DNA of 64,000 bases from Arsenophonus apicola (GCF_020268605.1 NZ_CP084222.1:1798001-1862000), one strand, 5' to 3'. Shown: positions 6,510 to 13,526, numbered from the stretch's first letter. The notes: generated from the sequence alone by a model not told the origin. Program-made: numbers and translations.

Positions 6510-6721
6510 TACCAGTCTTCCTTAGGCGGCTCAGGTAATGGCATCCAATAATCCGGCTCGAAAGTTAATTTTTCATCTTTATTACAATGATAAATGAAAG
6601 TACTATTCTCATTCTCTCGCCAGCCAACTTCAATTTCAAAGTCATCATTACAACGCTTACAAATTAAAACCAGTTCGTCTACTAATGGCAATCGTTCTTC
6701 ACATTTAATCCACTCCATCAT
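6509..6721 (-). CDS. DUF551 domain protein
   Basis: 70 residues with the DUF551 signature: EWIKCEERLPLVDELVLICK near the N-terminus and YWMPLPEPPKEDW at the C-terminus. These small proteins are common in the early region of enterobacterial phages; their function is unknown. AAGGAGATTA precedes a double ATG. Confidence 0.8.
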   Translation of the reverse strand: MMEWIKCEERLPLVDELVLICKRCNDDFEIEVGWRENENSTFIYHCNKDEKLTFEPDYWMPLPEPPKEDW

Positions 6722-6951
6722 TAATCTCCTTACAGATAAAATTTATCAACTTGATTTGAGCTTGCTTTCCAGCTTTTACATTGATAGCAGTCCAGTAGTA
6801 ACCTATCTCGCTAAATTGCATTTTGAACATGGACGGCTGGGATAACATTTTCAGGCAATCTTTTTTCTGATAGTGCTTTGTCGCTAAAGCGCTGCCAATG
6901 CACAGGTTCGCCGCCATCCTTAACAAGGGTTGCTTCAATTTGGTATTTCAT
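6705..6951 (-). pseudogene. small phage protein, frameshifted in an A6 run
   Basis: An ATG at 6951 with AGGA upstream begins MKYQIEATLVKDGGEPVHWQ, but the frame stops at 6811. Deleting one A from the AAAAAA after codon SEK joins it to a frame reading FSEIGYYWTAINVKAGKQAQ and ending at 6705. The joined product is 81 residues. The family is not recognised. As written, translation gives either a 46-residue N-terminal piece or nothing. Confidence 0.6.
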
Positions 6952-7084
6952 TGGGGTGTCCTGATTATTTGAAGATGTTAAAGCTGAGTTTAATCTCTAG
7001 ATACATTGTTATTCATCCAAACCTGGTCATAATCACTGTTTGGCATGTTGGCGATGTAATTATAAGGGCTTGTATTTTCTTCTG

Positions 7085-8878
7085 CTAAAATTGATGCGCC
7101 TGTTTATCCAGATACAATGAGATTTTTCCTTCCCACCCCTCACCATTGCGCTGTTTTTCTAAACACAATATGGAAGCTGGCTCTTTTAGATATTCCTGCT
7201 CTTTTTCAGTTAATAGTTGACTGGCTTCTAGCTTCTGTAGCGCTCGCTCTCTGCGTTTATTTCGCCAAATAATGAAAAGGTTATCGGCAAGGTCGGTGAT
7301 TGAACCTGAGCCTTTTACGTCCATTTTCCCTGTGGGTTTCTCCTCACTTTCCGATTTACGGCTGTGTGTCACTAGAATAACGTGGCATGAGGTTTTGTTT
7401 TTAAAATCACATAGTGCATCCATGAAGGCTTTTTGCCCGTTGTAATCATCATCTGCAAGCCCACACTTCATCAGGCTGTCAATGATAAACAGGTTGATAC
7501 CATATCGGCGGTTAGCATATCTGAAGATTTCCAATAATCGTGATGATTTCGCTGTCCCTGTTAAGCCAAATAACCAGAGCCTATCTTCATAAAACTTAAA
7601 AGCGGACTCAATTTCTAATTGTGAGGGTAATTTAGCACATGTCGCCTGACGGGTCAGACGCTTTAAAAACGTTGCGGGTTTTAACTCAAACGAAGCAACA
7701 CAGGCTCTCATTCCCTGACGCATTGCTTCACACAGAACATGCCCCAAAATTTCACTCTTACCGTGCCCATTGACTCCATTAAGTAGCGTTAACTCAGATT
7801 CACGATAACTGAAATGCCGATTTAATGACTCCCAAGGTGTTTTGAACAAATATTCCTCTTTGCCGTAAAATGCATCAAGCGTGCTTTGATAAAAATCTCG
7901 CGCTGTGCAGAGTTCTTCTGGGTCAAAATAAGCTGCTGTTTCAAGGCAATGTACAATTTCCTGCTGCGTCATACCAGCCTGTAAACATTCGTTGATGTCC
8001 TTGTGGGGCAGTTTAACTAAACGACACCGATATTCTCCTAATCGACGGGCGATTTCCAGGGCTGCCTGTTGTCCCACTTCGTCATTGTCCATCGACAACC
8101 AGATTTCAGTAAAGCGGTCAAGGTTGTGAAATTCATATTCAATCCACTGTTGTTTGGCTCCGCAGCCACCGCCAAAAGGAACCGACAATGCACTCAACCC
8201 ATACTGGTGATAACTCATGCAGTCAATTTCACCCTCGCACAATATGACTGCACGGGTTGCTTTGGGTAGCGCTTGCCAGCCGAACAAACACGGTTCACAA
8301 TCCGCTTCAACTGAAATAACTTTCTTCCCATCAGGTCTTGCTGTGCTAATGCGTTTAACCTGTATCAGCTCGCCATCTCGCTTGTAAGGGAACGCGATAG
8401 CGGGTAATTCCCTGTTATCTTCAGGTGACCAGACAATCCCATCACTGACCTGAAATTCTTTCGCCGTTTTTCGGCCTATGCCTCGTGATTGAAGATATTC
8501 GTAACAGTCTTGTGGTTTTACGGACGGTTTTTTTAGTGATGCGGGTTGTGGACGTTTAAACTGTTTTTTCCGTTTTGCTTCAAATGTACCCGATTCATCC
8601 GCTATCCCTAGAAACTGCTTTGCTTCCGCCATCGCCTGATGCAAACTACAGCCCCTGACCTGAACCCACAAATCGAGTAAATCGCCCCCTGTTCCCTCTG
8701 CAAAATCTGACCAGACCTTTTTGCCAGAGAGATTAACTTTTAAACTTTTTCCCTGCTCACCATGCACAGAGCCAGCCACCCACTCGTGCCCCTCTTTTTT
8801 GCCTTCAGGTAAAAGATATTTAGCCACTCTGACAACATCAAGCCACAACCTCTCAGATAATTCCGTAATGCTAATCAT
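7085..8878 (-). CDS. phage primase-helicase (T7 gp4/Twinkle-like), C-terminal tail lost
   Basis: 597 residues combining a primase and a DnaB-type helicase for phage replication. The N-terminal ~95 residues are a DNA-binding region. A Toprim domain follows: AVILCEGEIDCMSYHQYGL supplies the acidic Glu and LSMDNDEVGQQAA the DxD-like pair. The helicase has Walker A (GVNGHGKS), Walker B (LFIIDSLMK), VILVTHSRKS and GSITDLADN motifs of the RecA-like core. The stop at 7085 looks premature: one extra T in the TTTT just before it would continue 32 codons (LAEENTSPYNYIANMPNSD) to 6990, giving 629 residues. All core motifs are upstream of the break. Confidence 0.8.
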   Translation of the reverse strand: MISITELSERLWLDVVRVAKYLLPEGKKEGHEWVAGSVHGEQGKSLKVNLSGKKVWSDFAEGTGGDLLDLWVQVRGCSLHQAMAEAKQFLGIADESGTFEAKRKKQFKRPQPASLKKPSVKPQDCYEYLQSRGIGRKTAKEFQVSDGIVWSPEDNRELPAIAFPYKRDGELIQVKRISTARPDGKKVISVEADCEPCLFGWQALPKATRAVILCEGEIDCMSYHQYGLSALSVPFGGGCGAKQQWIEYEFHNLDRFTEIWLSMDNDEVGQQAALEIARRLGEYRCRLVKLPHKDINECLQAGMTQQEIVHCLETAAYFDPEELCTARDFYQSTLDAFYGKEEYLFKTPWESLNRHFSYRESELTLLNGVNGHGKSEILGHVLCEAMRQGMRACVASFELKPATFLKRLTRQATCAKLPSQLEIESAFKFYEDRLWLFGLTGTAKSSRLLEIFRYANRRYGINLFIIDSLMKCGLADDDYNGQKAFMDALCDFKNKTSCHVILVTHSRKSESEEKPTGKMDVKGSGSITDLADNLFIIWRNKRRERALQKLEASQLLTEKEQEYLKEPASILCLEKQRNGEGWEGKISLYLDKQAHQF

Positions 8879-8982
8879 GCTTCCCTCAGATTAAATTTGT
8901 CAAACCCGTATTGTACAATGCCCGCGCTCAGCCAGCCGTGGTTGTACCCACGGATGAGTATTGATTTGATAATTGATTTCAT
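8875..8982 (-). CDS. 35-residue phage peptide overlapping the primase-helicase start
   Basis: An ATG at 8982 opens MKSIIKSILIRGYNHGWLSA and ends with a TGA that overlaps the primase-helicase ATG. Short, basic, amphipathic peptides of this style (IRGYN.GWLS) precede replication genes in many lambdoid phages. The ribosome site is weak. The function is unknown; the overlap suggests translational coupling. Confidence 0.5.
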   Translation of the reverse strand: MKSIIKSILIRGYNHGWLSAGIVQYGFDKFNLREA

Positions 8983-8992
8983 GATGATTTTG

Positions 8993-9736
8993 TTAGAAAA
9001 ATACCAAGCCGTTTTTAGCGATGGTCATTGTTGATTGATTGGGTATAGGTTGTCTTTGCTGCTTGCGTTTGCGTGCCGTCTCGTTTTGATAATTCAATTT
9101 TGCACTCAGTGCTGAAAACCAGTTTTTAGGTTTTTCTTTGCTGAATTCAACATCAAACCGTTTCAATTCCTGCAATAAATCAATATCTGAAAATATCGAC
9201 GCCCATTGTTCAAAATCTTTTGGTTGAGTCGAATCACTTCACCTTCAAACGCATAACGAGATATTTTTTCAATCGATTTTTTTTTGAACAGTTTTTTGGG
9301 TGTTAAGATCTTTAGATTCTATGTTAGGTTCTACTGATAGATTCTGAGTACCGTTTTTGGGATCCTTCAAAGTACCGTTTTGGTACTGTTCAAAGTACCG
9401 TTTTGGGATCGTTACCAATTTCGGTACTGTTCCCATTTTGGTACTGTTTATCATCCCGTTTTGGTACTCTTCTTCGGTTATATTTAACCGTAAAACTTTA
9501 ACTTGTTTTGTTGCTCCTTTTCTCTCTCCAGTATCGATTATTAACCCTTCAGCTATCATTTGGTTAATTTGTCGGCAAATAGTTTTTCTATCTAACCCAG
9601 TATCATTTGATAGCCTCTGAATACTGGGATAGCAACAATGATGTTCATCAGCTCTGTCAGCTAGAGCTAGTAATAACAACTTCTGAGAAGCTTTTAAATT
9701 AATTTTCCATACCCAATTTGTTGCTATTCTACTCAT
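8993..9736 (-). pseudogene. replication initiator (lambda O-like / winged-helix), two frameshifts
   Basis: The first 155 codons from ATG 9736 form a winged-helix domain: KASQKLLLLALADRADEHH, CCYPSIQRLSNDTGLDRKTI and CRQINQMIAEGLI, typical of phage replication organisers. A run of nine A near 9275-9283 shifts the frame; with eight A the protein continues to RYAFEGEVIRLN. A second indel (AAAA, one A short, near 9230) separates this from DFEQWASIFSDIDLLQEL and PKNWFSALSAKLNYQN, the usual C-terminal helicase-loader region. The corrected length is 247 residues. It lies next to the primase-helicase it would load. Confidence 0.7.
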
Positions 9737-9902
9737 ACTGATTACCTCTAATGGATTCTTCGCGATGTTTAAGCCTTAATTTTGCATTTTCTAATGCGGC
9801 TTTTAGCTTCTTGGCGGCTAACTCTGTGAAAGAGCGATTGACTCTCTCTCTAATAATGTTTTTATGAATATTTGACTGGTAAAATCGGCGTTTATTTGCC
9901 AT
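9729..9902 (-). CDS. small basic phage protein
   Basis: A 57-residue, Lys/Arg-rich helical protein (MANKRRFYQSNIHKNIIRER...) with GAGGTCATT before its ATG. Its last codons overlap the start of the replication initiator, suggesting coupling in the early leftward operon after cII. I do not recognise the family. Confidence 0.6.
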   Translation of the reverse strand: MANKRRFYQSNIHKNIIRERVNRSFTELAAKKLKAALENAKLRLKHREESIRGNQYE

Positions 9903-9974
9903 AATGACCTCGCTGAAATTGAAAGAAAAAAGGGAAAACTGGCGTTTCCCTTCTCCTTGAAAGGTAACCCAAAC

Positions 9975-10340
9975 TTAAAGTTGGATATGATGTTTGCAGG
10001 CTCCATTGTTTTTTAACTCTGGAGCTTCTTTTTTTGGCAATCTCAAATGTTCCAGCATATCTATCAGCTTGCGTATCTCTTCACCTGAGATATTTGTGAT
10101 GACCACTTCCTGCGTCGATGAATTAGGCACACTCACCACATGCTTAGGCAAGCCGTATTCTGAAACGACCTGACAGGCTAATTTAAATATTCTGGTTTTA
10201 TCCCGACTCGCTGTTGATGGGTGAATTCCTAGTGATTTGGCAAACCCGTTATTACCCCCTTCTGATGCCATCTTCTGGTAGAAGTAAGATTCTAGATGCT
10301 CTGGTTTGCAAGTGATTTTGATAGTATTTGAATATTCCAT
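9975..10340 (-). CDS. cII: CII-like transcriptional activator
   Basis: 121 residues with a helix-turn-helix similar to lambda CII: ESYFYQKMASEGGNNGFAKS, then LGIHPSTASRDKTRIFKLAC. CII proteins activate the establishment promoter for the repressor and the integrase promoter. Position supports the call: it is the first gene after cro and nutR of module A and precedes the replication genes, as in lambda. The C-terminal part carries a Glu/Lys-rich helix (EEIRKLIDMLEHL) for tetramer formation. Confidence 0.75.
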   Translation of the reverse strand: MEYSNTIKITCKPEHLESYFYQKMASEGGNNGFAKSLGIHPSTASRDKTRIFKLACQVVSEYGLPKHVVSVPNSSTQEVVITNISGEEIRKLIDMLEHLRLPKKEAPELKNNGACKHHIQL

Positions 10341-10398
10341 GGTTATAATCCTTAAATAATAAAATTCCCTACCTCGATATTCCTATGAGGTTGTGGTG

Positions 10399-10440
10399 GC
10401 TCTAACGCTTATTCAGAGCGAGTCAAAATGTTAAAGAACG
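10399..10440 (-). promoter_or_regulatory. nutR site of immunity module A
   Basis: On the minus strand CGTTCTTTAACA (10440-10429) is a boxA. A 22-base boxB-containing block at 10399-10420 follows; it is the exact reverse complement of the block at 11447-11468 in nutL of the same module. The two identical blocks face outward from the repressor gene, as nutL and nutR do in lambda. Confidence 0.8.
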
Positions 10441-10447
10441 GTGTTAC

Positions 10448-10684
10448 TCAGATAGTATTTTGCTTATCAGCAGGGATACCATCTGTTGGGTTTGGGTAAA
10501 GATCTGGCCTAATTTCATGTGGCTTTATGCCTGTAAGTTTATAAATTGGTAATAAACGCTCAGGTGGAGCTTTACCAGCATTCTTTTTGACCCATCTATT
10601 CAAAGAAGCTGGTGTAACTCCTAAAGCAATAGCCAATTTTCGCTGGCTTCCAAATTGTTTAATGGCTTTATCAAGTCCGTTCAT
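10448..10684 (-). CDS. cro: Cro-like repressor of module A (YdaS/Cro type)
   Basis: 78 residues: MNGLDKAIKQFGSQRKLAIA, LGVTPASLNRWVKKN and PPERLLPIYKLTGIKPHEIR. This is the compact helix-turn-helix of YdaS/Cro proteins that recognise the repressor operators and favour the lytic course. AAGGAGT precedes the ATG. It is transcribed leftward from pR-A, divergent from repressor A, with nutR and cII downstream. Confidence 0.75.
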   Translation of the reverse strand: MNGLDKAIKQFGSQRKLAIALGVTPASLNRWVKKNAGKAPPERLLPIYKLTGIKPHEIRPDLYPNPTDGIPADKQNTI

Positions 10685-10714
10685 AAGCACTCCTTGATTC
10701 TTAAAGATTAACAA

Positions 10715-10743
10715 TTGTAAGCATTTGGCTAACTAATGTCAAC
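10715..10743 (-). promoter_or_regulatory. promoter pR of module A
   Basis: TTGACA (10743-10738) and TACAAT (10720-10715) are separated by exactly 17 bases on the minus strand. The promoter drives cro and the leftward operon. The spacer holds an operator at 10718-10734, so bound repressor would block it. Confidence 0.8.
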
Positions 10744-10781
10744 AATATGCTAGATTGAGTGATGTTAGTATCTTGCTTATA
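10718..10781. promoter_or_regulatory. operator cluster OR of module A (three sites)
   Basis: Three 17-bp sites fit the palindrome GTTAGC-N4/5-TGCTTAC: 10718-10734 (reverse orientation, close match), 10739-10755 (weaker, about 13 of 17) and 10765-10781. The same motif occurs once in pL-A (11264-11280). Three sites between divergent cro and cI and a copy in pL is the lambda operator plan. Confidence 0.65.
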
Positions 10782-10784
10782 CTT
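10756..10784 (+). promoter_or_regulatory. promoter pRM of module A, apparently leaderless
   Basis: TTGAGT (10756-10761), a 17-base spacer and TATACT (10779-10784). The expected start is at about 10790-10791, on the ATG of repressor A, and no ribosome site precedes that ATG. Lambda cI is likewise made from a leaderless pRM transcript. Confidence 0.6.
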
Positions 10785-10789
10785 TAATT

Positions 10790-11167
10790 ATGAAAAAAAT
10801 GAATATCGAAAAAGAATCGTTGATAACACAACGTCTTGATGAATTATTAAAAACTAGGCATATGTCTAAATCTGACATGGCCAGGATTACTGGTGTAAGT
10901 CGTGCTTCAGTCAATGGTTGGTTCAAACGCGGCAGTATAAGCAAAGAAGCAGCATTAAAACTATCATCTGCAACTGGGGTGTCATTAGCATGGATATTGG
11001 GAGAGGACGCTAGTAACTTGGTCGAATTATCACAAGATGAAATGAAACTCTTAGATCTATTTCGAGAATTACCTAATGCTGAAAAACTGAATATGTTATC
11101 AGCATTTGAAATGCGCTTAAAAGAGTTAAAAGAATACTACAATCGTTATGTAATTAAAAACAATTAA
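10790..11167 (+). CDS. cI: CI-like repressor of module A, no peptidase domain
   Basis: 125 residues. The N-terminal helix-turn-helix (residues ~13-70) includes LLKTRHMSKSDMARITGVSR, ASVNGWFKRGSIS and LSSATGVSLAWILG. The remaining ~55 residues form two helices (DEMKLLDLFRELPNAEKL, EMRLKELKEYYNRYV), probably a dimer module. There is no S24 self-cleavage domain, so RecA-stimulated cleavage should not inactivate it; short repressors of this kind are usually relieved by antirepressors, several of which the prophage carries. It is divergent from cro-A and followed by a strong terminator. Confidence 0.78.
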   Translation: MKKMNIEKESLITQRLDELLKTRHMSKSDMARITGVSRASVNGWFKRGSISKEAALKLSSATGVSLAWILGEDASNLVELSQDEMKLLDLFRELPNAEKLNMLSAFEMRLKELKEYYNRYVIKNN

Positions 11168-11200
11168 CCCTTTTACGCATAAATACACTTACTAAATAAT

Positions 11201-11225
11201 AAGCCGCATCAAGCGGCTTTTTTTA
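11201..11225 (+). terminator. intrinsic terminator after repressor A
   Basis: AAGCCGC (11201-11207) pairs with GCGGCTT (11213-11219) and seven T follow. It isolates the repressor transcript from pL-A, 30 bases further on. Confidence 0.85.
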
Positions 11226-11254
11226 TTTATCATACATTAATTGCTTGCTTTAAG

Positions 11255-11283
11255 TTGACAAATGTTAGCTAGTTGCTTACACT
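11255..11283 (+). promoter_or_regulatory. promoter pL of module A with operator OL
   Basis: TTGACA (11255-11260), 17-base spacer, TACACT (11278-11283). The operator GTTAGCTAGTTGCTTAC (11264-11280) fills the spacer. The predicted start, about 11290, coincides with the left end of the 108-bp repeat shared with module B. Confidence 0.8.
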
Positions 11284-11290
11284 CATTTCC

Positions 11291-11398
11291 ATCAACTCAC
11301 TGCAACAGGCAAACGCCAGACAATACCACCAGTTATCTGAAACTTTGCCAAACGTTGCTAAGTAGCCAGCCCGAGGCATATGAACATGAAGGCAAGTG
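11291..11398 (+). repeat. pL leader repeat, copy A
   Basis: A 108-bp sequence repeated at 13345-13452 with seven mismatches and no gaps. It begins at the predicted pL start and ends before boxA. One frame reads INSLQQANARQYHQLSETLP in both copies with several third-position differences, but no start codon or ribosome site is visible. Confidence 0.85.
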
Positions 11399-11422
11399 TA
11401 GTTCATCAGTAACTAAGTCATT

Positions 11423-11468
11423 CGCTCTTTAACATATTGGAATCACCGCTCTGAATAAGCGTTAGAGC
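11423..11468 (+). promoter_or_regulatory. nutL site of module A
   Basis: boxA CGCTCTTTAACA at 11423-11434 is the bacterial consensus. The boxB block at 11447-11468 is the exact reverse complement of the one in nutR-A; it can form a CGCT/AGCG stem or a GCTCT/AGAGC stem. It lies between pL and N, as in lambda. Confidence 0.82.
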
Positions 11469-11483
11469 AACCCCACCAAGTGA

Positions 11484-11591
11484 GTTTTGGGGTGTGTGAA
11501 TATAACAGAACAGTCAAATCTCGTTTTTACATCAGGGAATAAACAGACTGTGAGTAAAAACCGTAAGCATCCCGGCACACACCACTAAAAC
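11484..11591 (+). promoter_or_regulatory. long stem in the N leader of module A
   Basis: GTTTTGGGGTGTGTG (11484-11498) can pair with CACACACCACTAAAAC (11576-11591), which ends about ten bases before the N ribosome site. The same pairing occurs in module B. In lambda a large RNase III-sensitive stem between nutL and N represses N translation; this looks like its counterpart. Confidence 0.55.
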
Positions 11592-11609
11592 TTATTTAGG
11601 AGAAACAAA

Positions 11610-11921
11610 ATGGCAACCATTATCTTTAAACCTAAAAAAGACAATGCTAAATCCCGTCGCCTGGCAAAACAAATGGCATTCTGGGATAGAAAACGCGCTG
11701 AATACGAAGCGAAACCTAAGCCACGTACTACAGAGCAAATCCTTGATTCCATATTCAACAAGCAAGATGACACCGTTAATACCATTGCATCACTCACTCT
11801 CAATCTAAAAGACAAAAAGCTTCAGCCTTCATTTGATAACTGTTGCTTACCGAATACTTATCTCTATTCTGCGAGAAGATACTCAAAAAACCGCAAATCA
11901 AATAGCATACAGACAAAATGA
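11610..11921 (+). CDS. N: N-like early antiterminator of module A (P22 N type)
   Basis: 103 residues. The basic N-terminal region (NAKSRRLAKQMAFWDRKRAE) resembles the arginine-rich boxB-binding helix of P22 N, and TEQILDSIFNKQ resembles its IIDSIF segment. The C-terminus (FDNCCLPNTYLYSARRY) is shared with the N-like protein of module B, which argues for a common family. N proteins bind boxB RNA with NusA and others to make polymerase read through early terminators. TAGGAG precedes the ATG, and nutL lies upstream. Confidence 0.68.
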   Translation: MATIIFKPKKDNAKSRRLAKQMAFWDRKRAEYEAKPKPRTTEQILDSIFNKQDDTVNTIASLTLNLKDKKLQPSFDNCCLPNTYLYSARRYSKNRKSNSIQTK

Positions 11922-11981
11922 TTTGATAGTCTTTGCAGCAATCTTATCCTACACTTAATTCCATAAGTTTCAGATAATAGT

Positions 11982-12005
11982 ATTCCCTCCCGATGGGCTG
12001 GGAAT
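11982..12005. terminator. hairpin between N-A and module B
   Basis: ATTCCC and GGGAAT (11982-11987, 12000-12005) enclose an inner CCC/GGG pairing. Without a T tract it is a weak intrinsic terminator, but its place downstream of nutR-B in the leftward direction resembles tR1. It could limit antisense transcription into N-A. Confidence 0.35.
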
Positions 12006-12013
12006 TTATAAAT

Positions 12014-12049
12014 CTCCCAATTTCAGGGAGGCCAAGTTGTTAAAGAGCG
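12014..12049 (-). promoter_or_regulatory. nutR site of module B
   Basis: boxA CGCTCTTTAACA reads on the minus strand at 12049-12038. It is followed by a CTCCC/GGGAG hairpin with TGAAATT loop (12014-12030) as boxB. The hairpin differs from the GAAAA-loop boxB in nutL-B, so the two nut sites of this module may not respond equally to one N protein. Confidence 0.7.
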
Positions 12050-12075
12050 GTGGTGTTAAAAATCGTAATTATTTA

Positions 12076-12303
12076 TTATTCACTTTCAGGATGAGGGAAT
12101 AACTTTGGTAAATCAGGTCTAAAAAGGTAAGCTGGAACTTTACCTTCAGTAGCTTCAACTAAATCAGGTACGTACTCTGGCGATATTCGCTTTTTACCAC
12201 TTAACCAATCGCAGATAGTCGATTGAGCTAAACCGCATTTTTTTGCTAAGGCTTTTTGGGTGCCTACAATTTCAATTGCGGTTTTGACTGCAATATTTTT
12301 CAT
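12076..12303 (-). CDS. cro: Cro-like repressor of module B (YdaS/Cro type)
   Basis: 75 residues: NIAVKTAIEIVGTQKALAKK, CGLAQSTICDWLSGKKRISP and EYVPDLVEATEGKVPAYLFR. It is the same fold and length as Cro-A but clearly different in sequence, so it should read different operators. It is transcribed leftward from pR-B, divergent from repressor B. No cII or replication gene follows it directly; the next gene leftward on its strand is module A cro. Confidence 0.75.
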   Translation of the reverse strand: MKNIAVKTAIEIVGTQKALAKKCGLAQSTICDWLSGKKRISPEYVPDLVEATEGKVPAYLFRPDLPKLFPHPESE

Positions 12304-12332
12304 AATATCACCTTATCTATTTAACTTTGGTG

Positions 12333-12361
12333 ATTTTATTTATCACAATGGCGAATGTCAA
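12333..12361 (-). promoter_or_regulatory. promoter pR of module B
   Basis: TTGACA (12361-12356) and TAAAAT (12338-12333) with a 17-base spacer on the minus strand. An operator-like site begins at the -35 (12360-12375). Confidence 0.75.
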
Positions 12362-12400
12362 TAGCTATAGGCTCTTTGCTTTTATATCGCTTAAGCGATA
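12360..12400. promoter_or_regulatory. operators OR of module B
   Basis: The perfect 16-bp palindrome TATCGCTTAAGCGATA occupies 12385-12400. A related site (AATAGCTATAGGCTCT, 12360-12375) shares 11 contiguous bases, read in reverse, with the pL-B site TATCGCTATAGCTATT (13320-13335). The motif is unlike that of module A. Confidence 0.6.
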
Positions 12401-12444
12401 AAATTGGAATAAATTTAAAATATTACTTATAGAGGTTATTGACG

Positions 12445-13155
12445 TTGAATTTTTCAGAGCGATTGAATTTTGCTATGCAAAAAGCAAAAGTTACTCAAGG
12501 AGCTTTAGCAAAGTCTGTTGGTATGGCTCAATCTAGTATTTGGAAATTAACATCAGGAGCAGCAAAAAGCTCTACAAAAGTAGTTGAAATAGCAAAGGTA
12601 TTAGGTGTACGACCAGAATGGCTCGCCAGCGGTATCGAACCAATGACTGATAATAATAATAAATTAAAGCATTCAGAATTAAAAAATACGCGGTTAAAAC
12701 TAAACATTTTCGAAGAAATGAAGAATCAAGATTTAGAAGAATTTGTCGAAATTCCTCTTTTAGATGTAAAATTATCAGCAGGTAATGGATCCTATGAGAC
12801 TGACGAAAGATCAAAAATTTGTTTATTATTTAGACGTTATTCACTGAAGAAAATGGGAGTTCATCCTCAATCTGCTAGATTAGTGAGAATTTCTGGTAAT
12901 AGCATGGAACCAGCCCTAAATGATGGCGATGTAGTTGGAATTAATACCGACAAGACCTCTATTGAAGATGGAAAAACATATGCCATATCTCATGATGATG
13001 TGCTACGAGTAAAAACTTTAATATCAGCTCCAGGAAAAATAATTATCCGATCCGTAAACAGAGAAGAATACCCTGATGAGATTATGACGTTAATAGATTT
13101 TAAACAATACATTCGAATTATCGGCCAAGTATTTTGGTCTTCTCACGCTTGGTAG
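12445..13155 (+). CDS. cI: CI repressor of module B with S24 (LexA-like) peptidase domain
   Basis: 236 residues from a TTG at 12445, chosen because AGAGG lies nine bases upstream; a TTG at 12439 would be too close to it. The N-terminal helix-turn-helix reads FAMQKAKVTQGALAKSVGMA and QSSIWKLTSGAAKS. The C-terminal domain has the cleavage pair Ala-Gly in LSAGNGS (about 112-113), the catalytic Ser in GNSMEP (about 153) and Lys in VLRVKTL (about 190). This repressor should self-cleave with activated RecA, making module B SOS-inducible. It is divergent from cro-B. Confidence 0.85.
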   Translation: MNFSERLNFAMQKAKVTQGALAKSVGMAQSSIWKLTSGAAKSSTKVVEIAKVLGVRPEWLASGIEPMTDNNNKLKHSELKNTRLKLNIFEEMKNQDLEEFVEIPLLDVKLSAGNGSYETDERSKICLLFRRYSLKKMGVHPQSARLVRISGNSMEPALNDGDVVGINTDKTSIEDGKTYAISHDDVLRVKTLISAPGKIIIRSVNREEYPDEIMTLIDFKQYIRIIGQVFWSSHAW

Positions 13156-13308
13156 CTATTTTAGTACCATAACATATTCCTTTCTTTTTAATTTTTTTAA
13201 ATTAATTTCACCTACCCTAAAGCTATTATTTGTTACTACATGTCTTGTTTTTTTAGTCTAAAAATCACTATATCTAATAATTAAACCCCAAAATAAATCA
13301 CTTTAGGC

Positions 13309-13337
13309 TTGACTTAATTTATCGCTATAGCTATTAT
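13309..13337 (+). promoter_or_regulatory. promoter pL of module B with operator OL
   Basis: TTGACT (13309-13314), 17-base spacer, TATTAT (13332-13337). The operator TATCGCTATAGCTATT (13320-13335) overlaps spacer and -10. The predicted start at about 13344 is again the first base of the shared 108-bp leader repeat. Positions 13156-13308 hold no gene. Confidence 0.78.
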
Positions 13338-13344
13338 TCATCCC

Positions 13345-13452
13345 ATCAACTCACTGCAACAGGCAAACGCCAGACAATACCATGAGTTATCTGAAACCTT
13401 GCCGGACGTTGCCAAGTAGCCAGCCTGAGGCATATGAACATGAAGGCAAGTG
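13345..13452 (+). repeat. pL leader repeat, copy B
   Basis: The second copy of the 108-bp leader, 101 of 108 positions identical to 11291-11398. The direct repeats are 2,054 bp apart and bracket the right end of module A and most of module B. They are natural endpoints for homologous recombination that would delete or duplicate a module. Confidence 0.85.
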
Positions 13453-13470
13453 ACGACAGTTGAATACTAC

Positions 13471-13501
13471 CGCTCTTTAACACTCTTTCGCTGAAAAAGC
13501 G
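13471..13501 (+). promoter_or_regulatory. nutL site of module B
   Basis: boxA CGCTCTTTAACA at 13471-13482. boxB CGCTGAAAAAGCG at 13489-13501 has the GAAAA pentaloop of lambda boxB on a CGCT/AGCG stem. Confidence 0.88.
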
Positions 13502-13526
13502 TAACCACAAAACACCCAAACAGTCG

